A DNA stretch of 64,000 nt from Thereva unica (Eukaryota > Arthropoda > Insecta > Diptera > Therevidae): NCBI GenBank assembly GCA_949987705.1, contig OX465281.1:172064516-172128515 (forward strand). The letters are read 5' to 3'. The position numbers were made by a program, and so were the translations under genes. Position 1 is the stretch's first letter, and the number at the start of each line of letters is the position of its first letter. Below, piece by piece: positions 46,801 through 58,800 of the stretch. A model generated the notes under the pieces. The model searched no databases. It saw only the letters and a list, made by a program, of their open reading frames with translations, and was not told where the DNA came from.

Positions 46801-49800
46801 TACCGCACAAAAGAATCGAAATAAAAACAAAAATATTAGAAACTGTAGCAATACACATCCCAGATATCAACACAACAATTATTTCAGCATATTTTCCTGG
46901 CACTAGACTCAACGCTATCAAACTTAAAGATTTCAAAGACGACCTTCTAATCTACACAAAAATAAAAAATAGAACCATCATTTGCGGCGACTTCAACTCC
47001 AAGCACAGCCACTGGAACTGCAAAGGAGTAACAAAGCCGGTAAAATCTTATTTGAAATACTAAACAATTCCAATCTAATAGTTCACACACCGACAAAACC
47101 AACTTACTACACCACACATTCACACTCAACGCTCGATCTAATTCTCTCTAATGGAATGATATCCATCACCCAGCCACAAACAGTAAACCAGCTCTCATCT
47201 ACTCATATGCCAGTAACATTCACAATTCAGCCTAGAATTCCTATAGAAAAAACCGAAATCAAAATCCCGCACTACAAAAAATGCAACTGGAGTAAATTCC
47301 AACAACATATCAGCACCAATATAAACTGGATTTAAAAGCAATACACAACCAACTCACCATCGACAATATGATAACACAACTAAATAAAACTATGATTACC
47401 GCACTCCATAAAAATACACCAAAAATAACCATCCAAAGCCACACACTATCAATAAACGCAGAAACTAACGAATTAATAAAATTTCGTAACAATATAAGAA
47501 GGCTCTGGCAAAGAACTAGACTTGCTCACATTAAGCCTATTATCAACAAAACAAACAAAAAGATCCGGCTGCAAATTTCACAACAAAGAAACCAACAATG
47601 GAATCAGACTCTCCACTCTCTAGGCAAGGGAGCAAGTCAACTATGGAAAATCAACAAGGCTCTCAAACGAAGGAAGAGCAAATTACCGCCTCTAAAGAAC
47701 GGCAACAATGACCTAATCTTTAACGACAATTAGCAAACCACTTCAGCAAAGCCCACCTGTTAACGACGCATCTAGGAAGTACCAGCATCAACATAGAAGC
47801 ACAGAGCACAACACACTACCTGAACTCAGTCTCTTACGCAATTACAGTTGCAGAACTTATTAAACCGAAAGAAATTAAATCTCTCCTCGGTAAAATCAAA
47901 ACCAGGAAAGCACCAGGTGAAGACAGACTTAACAACCTAATGCTAAAACACCTTCACAGAAAAGCATTAGTGCTAATAACATTCATCTTTAATGCCTGCC
48001 TCCAATTAGGATACTTCCCGCCAAAAATGACTCCTTCAATCGTGTTACCTATCCCAAAACCCGGAAAAACCCAACCGAATCATCCAGCTATAGACCCATC
48101 AGTCTAATATCCGCACTTGGAAAATTTTTTGAAAAGCTCATCCTAGCCAGACTTCAAGCTTTCACCAATGACCGCAACATCATACCAAGCTTTCAAATGG
48201 GATTCAAACCCGGCCACTCCACCACTCATCAACTTTATAGAGTAACGAAGGACATAAACGAGGCAATAAACAATAAACAGTCTACGGGACTGTTGGCTCT
48301 CGACATCGAAAAAGCTTTCGACTCTGTATGGCACGAAGGACTGATACTAAAACTAGTGAAGTTCTTGTCAAAATATTAAAAAGCTTCCTTGAAAACCGTA
48401 CATTTTCTGTTCGAGTCAACAATGAACGGTCCACTAGCCGACACATTCCCGCAGGAGTACCCCAAGGGTCTTGCCTAAGCCCACACCTATACAATATATA
48501 TACAGCAGATATTCCCACCACCGCCAACTGCAAACTTGCAATATTCGCCGATGACACCGCCATATACGCATCCTCCAATAGCCCTACTGAAATAATCAAC
48601 ACTCTTCAATCCCAGCTAGACTTACTCAGCAACTATTAACACAATTGGAGAATAAAAGTCAATGCAACCAAAACCCAAGCCACTTTCTTCACGAAAAAAC
48701 GAGCAGCGAAAAAAATATGAGTGTGCTTAAGACCACACTTTAGAAGTAAAACTTTTGTGCCCAACGGCTAGTAATATGCAATAGATATAGTGGAAAGTCT
48801 GTCGGATCTATAGTACGTTTGAGAAAATTCAGGCCAACGACAGATGCAGGAAGAATAGTGACGAATCTACTGACGGACTTGATACAAATTCTATTTGAAA
48901 ATATCAATATTTATGAATTCCTATTTACATTAAAACCTAAAAGTAACCAAGTAAAAATAATTTTTATTGGCTAATTTTCTTAAAAGCATACACGCGGTGC
49001 ACCTAGTACGTATAGCATATAAGTGCGCATCCTACACGGGTATGCACGCTTCTGCCACAGGCATGGATACTACCGCATGGATACTACAACATTCGCCTCA
49101 TGGAAGTAAGCTGGTGACATATGCAAGCGTACATGCATTGCATTCAGAGGTTCATAAAATTGCATGTTTTTTTCCGTCCCGGCTTTCACACATAGCCCGA
49201 AAATCTAAGTAACGAGTGCATGCAAGGTGCATGTGTTTGTTGTGCATACTTGTGTGTGCTATTTCGAATGCGGCATTACCGAAAAAGTTAAAAGTAGTCC
49301 GACCTTTGCGTGGCATGCATTCCATTCATGGAACATTCCGTCAGGCCGCATTTGAATACACACACTTCTATATTATTTATCAACGAATTGAACGCATGTA
49401 CGCTTGGATATGTCACCAGCTGTATGCATGCTCCGCTCACGCTACATTCATGATCATTAATAATTGCATCCGCATCAGCATAGGCTATTCCAAACCCAGG
49501 TATTGTTTTACCAAGCAGTCCGCCAACCACATACAATGAAGCTTTTCCTACGCGAGCCGCTTTACCTTCGCGAACGGGAGCCAGTCTACTTGAGTATGGT
49601 ATTGGCACCCTTTATGGCCACCTAGCCAATTACCTGATTACTTCGTCCCATACAATCTTTTAGGGAGCCAATTATTTTTAAAGGGAGCAAAAAGATATGC
49701 AATCAACCTTTTTTCAAATTCTTCTTTCTATGCGTAGTTGAAAATAATTTATTTTAGCTGATTAAACCGAATTCGAAGCATAAAGTTGAAAAAACATTTT

Positions 49801-52800
49801 TTACAAACCTTTATATTTTCAGTCGATGTAGGGATAGTTTCAGCCCTTTACTATTATCCCTTATCATAAAATTTGCTTTGTTATAAATCAACCACTTTTG
49901 AATATAAATGTTGCAAAAAATGTATTTCATTAGATAATTAAAATTATCGCGAAAACACTTAAAAAGGGGAATTTTTAAGCATATTTAAAGGTGACATCCA
50001 TATTTTAATACTGTGGGACCCTGATTTTCGTAATCAGCGACCCAAAAAACATATCAGGAACGGTTTTCACAACAGTGTAATGTTTTGACATAAACGATTC
50101 GTCGATTTGTGCAAGTTAAAAAAATTGTAATTTAAAAAGGGGAAAGGTCCAGCACATCTCACCAAAGGGGAAGTGGGTGCCAATTTTAAACAACAGCACC
50201 TCACACATTTAATTCACCACTCCCTTTTGGTATTCTAAGCACCCAAACCACCGCCGAAAATTCTTCTCGTATATGCCGCTTCTAACATGTCAGTCAACTC
50301 CAAAGCGTCCGCGGCATAAGCCCGGCCAGTGACCAAACCACAAGAAAAATCTGAAATAATTCACCTCTACAGAATGGTGAATTTGTATTCCTATAATGAG
50401 ATAAAGCAAAGTCCGGGCGACAACGTAGCTAACATGCCAGAAAATCTATGCAGCAAGGCAGAGTGTATTTTAACTGTTGCACACACAGCCCCGAGTGTAA
50501 TCGTCTCTTGTACCCCGTCCGCCCCTTTTCCCATCGTTATACGAAAGTTCTGACGATTTTTCATGTGTGAGAGCGTTACATGAATGAAATAGATTCACTC
50601 TCATGTAAATTTTTTTAAGCAAACGTCCCTAAAGAAGTTTTACTTCAAAAACCTACCACCACCGTGCATCAATATCCTGGGAACACAAATTCAATGGAAA
50701 AAGACCATAAAGTACCTAGGGACCCACCTTGACCAAAAACTCACCTTCCATGAAAATAGCAAACCAATTATATCAAAAGTGCACAAAATTCTGCTAACGT
50801 TATACCCATTGATCAACAGGAAATCGCACTTATCCCAGGAAAATAAAATTATTTTATACAAAGCTATTGTGCAACCAGTAATCCTCTATGCTGCCCCAAT
50901 TTGGAGTAACTGTGCAAAAACGCACATAAAATCCTTACAAATTGCGCAAAATAAATTCTTAAAGTTAGCCATGAACAAACCATGGCACACATCTACAAGA
51001 GAAATCCACGCAAGAGCAAACATCACTTTAATAGCAAAGAAAATTAAAATACTAAACAGTAACTTTTTAGCAAAAACCAATAACCAGCAGTAGAAAATAC
51101 GTGGAAAAATCCACACCACCTAGGGTAAGATAGGATAAGTTTTTAACATAACGCAAAACTACAAAAGAGGTTTTACTAGTACCTTTCCTCTCGGCTAATT
51201 AACAACATATGTAACAAGGAACTCACCTACACGCAATGGTACACTGTTTGTGAAAAGACGAACAAGTAGTCTGAACACAAATTAAATAAGAAACACAATA
51301 TTATAATCTTGTAAACAATTTTTCAAGTCTTCCAAAAACTTTTTCAAGATGAGCTTTGTGTTCTTCTTCGTCTTTGCTCGCCACAAGAATGTCATCAATA
51401 TACACAAAACAAATTCTAGCCCGTTTAGTACTTGATCCATAAAACGTTGAAAGGTTTGGGCAGCGTTTCTAAGACCGAAGGGCATTCGAGTAAATTCGAA
51501 TAAACCGAAAGGTGTAGTAATAGCTGTTTTGAAAATATGTATCTTCCTCTGCCATAGGTATATGGTGATAAGCTCTAACCAAATCAATTTTAGAAAATAA
51601 AATACAGTACACCCATTCAAATTCAACGTGAAATTTTGAATGTGTGGAATTGGATATCTATCTGGGATTGTTATTGCATTAAGTCTCCTATAATCGCCGC
51701 AAGGTCGCCAGCCTGAACAATTCTTTTTAGGCACCATATGTAATGCAGACGAAACTGAGGAAGAGGATGCTCTACATAAACCTAACTTGTTCGAATTCCA
51801 ATTTGGCTATTTTAAATTTATTGCTATCAAGTCTTCTAGGTCTTGAAAAGGGTAACTGACCTTTTGTTTGGACAGAATGTACTATGTTGTGTAGTACTGG
51901 TAAGTCATAACGTGGAGGCTGGGTTAGTGAGGGAAATTTTGATAAAATTTTGCCATATCCACTATCAAAGGAGCAATGCCTGGGTGATGGACTGTCTGCC
52001 TTAATCATAATTCCATTAACACTTAACTCTGTATCGCCGTCAATTAAACGTTTCTTTTTAAGATCTACCAATAAATTGAATTGCGTAAGGAAATCTGCGC
52101 CAATGATAGGTTTATTGACACTTGCCACTATAAATGGAAATGTTAAATCTCTCCTTAATCCGAAATCAATTTTCAAAAGTTTAGTTCCATAAGTGTTAAT
52201 CGTCGATCCATTAGCTGCTGAAAGAATAAAATTAGGATCTTTTTTGTATTTGCCAAAATAAAAATTAGGAACAACAGATAATTCAGCTCCTGTATCTATT
52301 AGGAACTTGAATTTATTTTCTTTATCAAAAACAAAGAGTCTAGACTTTCCTGGAACAACATTTCTACAACACGCTGAAGGGAAACTTAGTTTTTTGAATT
52401 ATTATAATTACATGGTTTAACACATCTTTTTGCATTATCTCCAAATTTAAAGTGAAACCAGCACAAAGGTTTATTATTTTCCTTATGTTTATTAATTGAA
52501 CGACTTCTGCTTCTTGATCTATATCTATGTTGGAAATTATCATTTTTATTAATCGTAAGTCTCTTAAATTAAATTTGCTAAATCTTCAATTTTATCTTCT
52601 AATAAATTTATTCTCTTTTTAACATCTATATTATTTATGTTGAAATCTTCTTTATTAAGGAATGGATTTGCTGAATTGTTACTAATTGCAGAAACGAATT
52701 GAAATTTAGATACTTCAAAAATTTCATCTGCTAACAAAATCAAATCTTGAATGTTCTGTTTCCCAGATGCCATCAGTGCGATATTTATATTTGAATGTAG

Positions 52801-55800
52801 TTTCCGCATCCATAACTTCTTAATCAAGTCTTTTCCTAAATGCGTTGAGGTTCCTGCTAAAATTTCCATGGATCGGTAGAAGTCCGATGGTTTTCTGCCT
52901 CCCATCTCTGAGTTGCATAAGAGCTGCTCCAACTTCTTCTCTTCAGATTCCGTGAATCGTTGTACCAAGGTTGATTTTAGGGCTTCGTACTTGCCTTCCT
53001 GAGGTGGGTTCTGAATGCAATCTAAAACATTCATAATAATTTCTAAGGGAAGTGCTTGGATGACATGTTCGTATTTTGTATCATCCAATCTAATTCCCTT
53101 AGAGTGAAATTGGCTGGACTTTGGGTTTTAATATTCTTAAACTGCTCTCCACATCATAATAGTTTATTCGGATATTTAAATAAACTATTTCATTATTTAT
53201 TTATTTTAAATTATTTTTATTTGATTTATTTTTGAGTATTATATTTTTTAATTAGTTTAATTTTAAACTACAAAACTTTCTCTTTAAAACGGTTAAAATA
53301 TACAACCGGAAGTTTTTTAAATTAAAATAAAAACTTCTAACTAATACTGCGAAAGTTATGTTAGATTAGTTCAATTACAATTTCAATACTAATACATTTC
53401 TATTTTTAATTTTACATGGCAATGAATTCGTGTATCTATGTTTTTATACATTCAATACTTGTACAGTGTAAGCGTACGTGATTGTGATTTCCCAAGACCG
53501 TCTCAACTACAGGCCCCGAAGGAGAGTTTTTCATGGTGGTCAACCCGGTCCAAAAATTCACCGGAGAGAGCGGAATAAACATGGCGCGGAATAAGTTCGG
53601 GAACGTTTTGGTTATAGTTTTGCAGTAAAAAGTGATAAAATATTGTATTTTAACACTTTTAACTGCACTTGGATTTACCAGTGAATAGTTTATTAGTGAT
53701 TTAATTAAAAAAAAATAAAAATAATTTAGTGATTAAGTGTCTTTTAAGTGTTTTAATTGTTAAGGCGAACAACTGTTTTTACATTCACGGTGTTTTTTCA
53801 TGTTTATTTACGAAAAAAATGTTGAAAATTTAATATTTTGTTTAGTTATGGGATTACAAGTGATTTTAAAGTGATTAATACATATATTATGTAATTAGTA
53901 TTAAAAATATAGGTGTAGAAAAACACTTTTCTTATTCACTTTTTCTTTCACACTTTTCTGCACTTATATGTTTAATAATAATTCCATAATAAATTATTTA
54001 ATGACTTTAAAATCACTTTTAATTAAATAATCAGCATATTTTTCCTTAATAAAGACGAAAAAAACACCGCGAAAGTAAAAGAAATTGATCACTTCAACAA
54101 TTAACACACTTAAAACTCACTAAATCACTATTTTTTTTTAATATTTTCTTATTAAATCACTAAAGAACTAACCACTGATAATCCATATTTAGTTTAGAGT
54201 AATAACTTACAATGATTTTCCACTTTTTACCACAAAAATATAACGAAAATAATCCCGAGCCTATTCCGCGCCATGTTTATTCTCACCAAATGTCAGATTT
54301 TGTGGACCGGCTTCAGCTATGGTTGGATTAGTTCAAGAGAGAACTTCATGGCCTGTAATGGAGAGGGTCTTGGATTTCCCTAAAATGTATTTTCAAAGTA
54401 GTAGTGAAAATCTAAACCGATGACGTAACGCACACTGTACTCCAAAATTGTAAGTACATGTATTTGAATTAGAAAATTAATAACAAAAACTCGTAATAAG
54501 AGAAAAACAAAAGTAATGCGTAGAGACCGCTCCCAGTGGGAAATGGATTGTCTAAGGACAATGGAGGAGTGCTCGCTTCCCGCTCCCTCTTCATATATTT
54601 TTTAACATTAGATGTCCGCCTAGGCTAGCACTCCATTTGAGCTCCCATAGGAGCACTCCAGCAACGATGTAGTTGGAGACAAAAAGGAGCATTATAGAGC
54701 TTTTTTAAATATCTACAGTAGAGGTCAACATTAAAGTACCATATTTTTCAGTAATTTTTCGTTTTCAGTATAATAGTGAGTCATCACATCAATACAATTT
54801 TAAGTTTTGAGCTTGGCCTATTCAATTTCTTAAATAACTCCAATAATGCTCCCTTGGGAGTCCATTGAGAGCCCTCCAACTTCCCTCCTTTTGGGACTGC
54901 TCCCAATTTTTCCCGCTGGGCTACTATCCACTTTAGCCCACTCGTCTCATTCCCTCCACCTGCAACTCCCCCTTTCACGCACTCAACAAGATATGAATTC
55001 GTTTGTGAATAGAACAACTCGACTCTGGAATGATCTCTCGCAGTCAGTATTTCCGAGCTCATACAACATCCAAGAGTTCAAACGCAGGGTTCATCACCAC
55101 CTTCTTCAATATCCCCCCGTACCTTTTAATCCTTAACCTATACCCCCTCTCATCCCTCCCCCGTACTAAGCTTACTGCTAGACATTGCACCATGACGTGA
55201 CAAATGACATGACGGACTAGTAGTACAAAGGGTGACTCCTAAGCTTAGCACTGCCACATAAAAAAAAAAAAAAAACTATGGTAAACTTTTTGGCGTTCAA
55301 AAACTCCCGTGGTTAACTAACCATGGTGTAGTTAAATTTTAACCATGCTCGGGAGCATGGTTAGCGATAGTTAAGAAGAAGAAGACAGTTTGGCTTTCGC
55401 TCCCGACCGGGTCGGTCGCATCCTCTTGCGACTGGCCCCCAAACTCTAAGTTCAATGATCAAATAACAGTGTCGAAGGTTACTGTTAATCTCAGTTTTAA
55501 ATGAAAACCAACGTGGTTTTTCGAAAAAAAATTTAATATCTTTAAAAATAATCCATGTTTTAAATTCTGGTTTTCGAACAGAATCAAGTGACTTTTTACA
55601 AAACTTAAAATTAGTTTTCAAATCAGTGAAGTTTCTTATGTTCAAACTATGAACAAAACGTGTTTTATTCAATGGCAACAATCTCATGAGCATAAGTTAA
55701 AATTATCAGTGTGCTCTGCTAATTATCAATCTAAGGATCAGTTTTAATTTTAATCAAGGAACAGACTCAGGGATTTTCGAGATTTTTTAAGATTATCTCT

Positions 55801-58800
55801 ACGCAGCATGTGCATTCATATGGAGACCGTTATTTCTACAGCATGGACATATACACGTGGAAGCTTTTCAACCATGAGTTATTCAAAGTTACAAATCACC
55901 AGAGCGATTTTCACCTACAATCTAGACATAACCCTACAGCATCGATATATAAAGAATCCTAGGAGATAGGCCAGTTTTATCTAGGATCTTTATAAACACA
56001 GTTTTCAATTTTGCAGAGAGATTCATTTGATTGAGGCCAGGGCATATGTCTAGTTGAGTCAGCTGATCAACTTTGACTTTTACATCAGATGTGACAAGAC
56101 TTTGATATAATAAAATTTTAAACCAACAAAGAATCAGTGGTTGATATGGTTGAAAAACCTTATACCAGTTATAACCTTGGGGTTATACCATCCCTTTGAG
56201 ATGGAAAGTTTAAAAATCAACAACAACAAGAAGAAGAAGAATAAAAACAATTTTTTGACGTTTGTTTTAATGTTAATAATGAACAAATCGAAGTGGGATT
56301 TGTGAGATTATTTTAAATAAATAATTATTGGAAATAATTGAGGCAAATAGCCGACACTATTTTATGGAAAAAAATTTTAAATTTTCTTTACCATGTAGTT
56401 AACCACGGTGCGTTCAAAAACCTCCATGGTTAAACATAAACTTTCGTGGTTAAGTGAAGTGATGTAGCATAACCACAGCTTACCTCGTGGTTTACTATAG
56501 TAAGATTTTTGAACGCGATCCTGATCCATGCAAACTTCGGCTGAGGTGTTCTGTAAGACAAACTAAAAGATCGCCAGTGGATCTTCTGTGTCGGAAGCCA
56601 TACTGTCTGTCGTTTATGAGTAGGTTGGATTCTAGATATCCCATAAGTTTTTTGTTGATTATCGTCTCCATTGTTTTGGAGAGAATAGAAGTAATTTGGA
56701 GAGAATATAAGAAGTAATAAGAGAATACAAGTGTGATGAAAATGTAATAGTTGTTAACCTCAATCTTACGGTTATAATTGTGAGTCTAGTTTACCTTGTA
56801 AGTCATGTGAATTTTCACCATTAATTTGACAAACTGAATGAAGTACTCAATTCGTATGTATGTAATAAGTAAACGCAGCATTGATAACGAATAAGATTCC
56901 ATATTTATCAAGATAATGTCCATATTTTCCCTGTAAACAATAGTGGATTTTCGAAAGAGGGGGAAATTATGTGTTTACTAAAAGTGCGTTTTTTAATCTG
57001 TTCTGAAACATTAAAAATCCACAAAGGAAATTTTCATTTTCATTTGCATAAACTGAACTTGAATTTGGGTGCTTCTTCTTATACTGCATATATATATCCG
57101 TCTTATTCATCTCTTCTTTAATTTTTCTCGTTTCTCATTCACTAAACTGTTAACTTAAAAATGGCATATGAGAAAAGTTAAATTTAAAATCTGGGAAAAG
57201 AATTTGTATGGAAGGTGTTCCAGTCCAGCTCAGAGCAGAACAGATTAAAAAACGCAGCATAAAACAGACTATGAGTTATATTAGCATTATTATTAATTAG
57301 CATGCAGTCTCCAAGGTTGTCCCACAAGCCGCCTTTTTGCCGAATTAATCGTTTTACCTTTTAAACACAACTCGTAACAAACTACTTATTTGAAGATCAG
57401 AGATATATTGATATGCTTATACTGATATTTTATTTCGAATTGTAAGCTCCAGTGACTAGTTTTTAATAAACTAGTTTCAGTTTTAGACCCCTTTCGTACG
57501 GCCGATGGTTTTATAATAGAAAGAAGAATAATTACGTTTCTAGATTGCCCAACGACTCCTTTCCCATACTACCATCTGTAAGTAAGTAAAAAATTGGGGA
57601 GTTTGAAAGTCATAGAACTATATCGCTTCGAGGGATTCGACTTATGTCCTCTGCGAAGGCAGAGCAATTGAACAGTTGACGTTATTTAATTTTGTCATAA
57701 TTATGTGCAGTTGTTCACGGTCCATCCAAAGCAATGACTTTTCGCGATAGACATTGCTCCGGTTTACTAAGGTTTTGATGAGGTCTGAGTAGATTCACAT
57801 TGTCCCTTATCTTTCTGATTAAAATGGCCGACGTTCAACTTCGTTAATTAACAACTGCGTCCTTATTTTGTAATTTTTGCTCTTTTAAATTTGTTTCGGG
57901 AAACGAAAGATGAAATGAAATGATAGATTTTAAGGTAAAATGTTTTGTTTTTATTAACTAAAGAATTATGCTTTGTAATAAAAAGTCCTTCGATGAAGCA
58001 ATATTTTATTATTATATGACCACCTTATATAATATTTTTGAGGTGATCTCAAAGATATTATGGACCACATTGTATACATAAATGATCGCATTTTCTTATT
58101 CAACCAAATATAATTTTGTTATTTGATTCCACTATTATAAAGCTAAAAATATAGTGCTTCTTGGTTAAAAGATTTTACACACATAAAATTTATTGTGAAA
58201 AGACATTACCAGTATTATAATTTTAATTCAAAACTCACACACTTGGCGTGTCATAACTTTTTTGCACTGATCGTGTGATTTGCTTTTATATTAAAGTTAC
58301 ATTTAAAAATTAATTAAAAAATAAATTATTAATAAAATACAGGTTGCTCAACGTCAACATCTTCAAAAACAAAAGGAACTTGCACAGCAGCAGCAAACAA
58401 TTATAAAAGCTCCACAAAATGCAACATTACCTACAACAACTATTAGTGCATTAGTTCAAAATCCGATAATACAATCTAATGCTGTTAAAGTGGGACAAAC
58501 AACTATCAAAGCCATTACAACAAATACTGTAATTCCGGCAGCAATAATTGAAAAAAGAAATGTTCAAATTGCTAGCGAAGTTTCTGATAATTCAAACTGG
58601 GATCCCATCCCTCCATTGGCTCCATTAAGTGCATCAGCAAGACTTGGCGCCTCTAATCAAATTATTATCGAGGATTCGAATTCAACAGGAAATAACTCCG
58701 TTGCATCTAGTGTGGTTAGCTCTATTCAAATAAATACGACAGATGATGGTGAGGGATCGGATATAAGTTTTGAAGGTCTACTCGTACCAAAATCAAAATC

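Larger units (their letters stand above)
45271..51295 (+). mobile_element. Jockey-type LINE nested in the Gypsy element
   Basis: 5' UTR about 45271-45462 (GTCAGACGCGCGTG near the start, reminiscent of Jockey downstream promoter motifs). ORF1 is at 45463-46578 and a broken ORF2 at 46560-51093, itself split by a DNA element (about 48730-50650). The 3' end is near AAATAAGAAA at 51290. Its insertion, or a linked deletion, removed the 3' half of the Gypsy pol. Confidence 0.85.
44795..54520 (-). mobile_element. Ty3/Gypsy (CsRn1-like) element, LTR to LTR, with nested insertions
   Basis: Directly repeated LTRs at 44795-45270 and 53143-54520 enclose gag, protease and the first part of RT on the minus strand (53142-51296) and a + strand Jockey-type LINE (about 45271-51295). 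The rest of pol (end of RT, RNase H, integrase) is absent. No matching short duplication was found outside the LTRs (AACT at left, TAGA at right), so the locus may have been rearranged. Confidence 0.75.
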
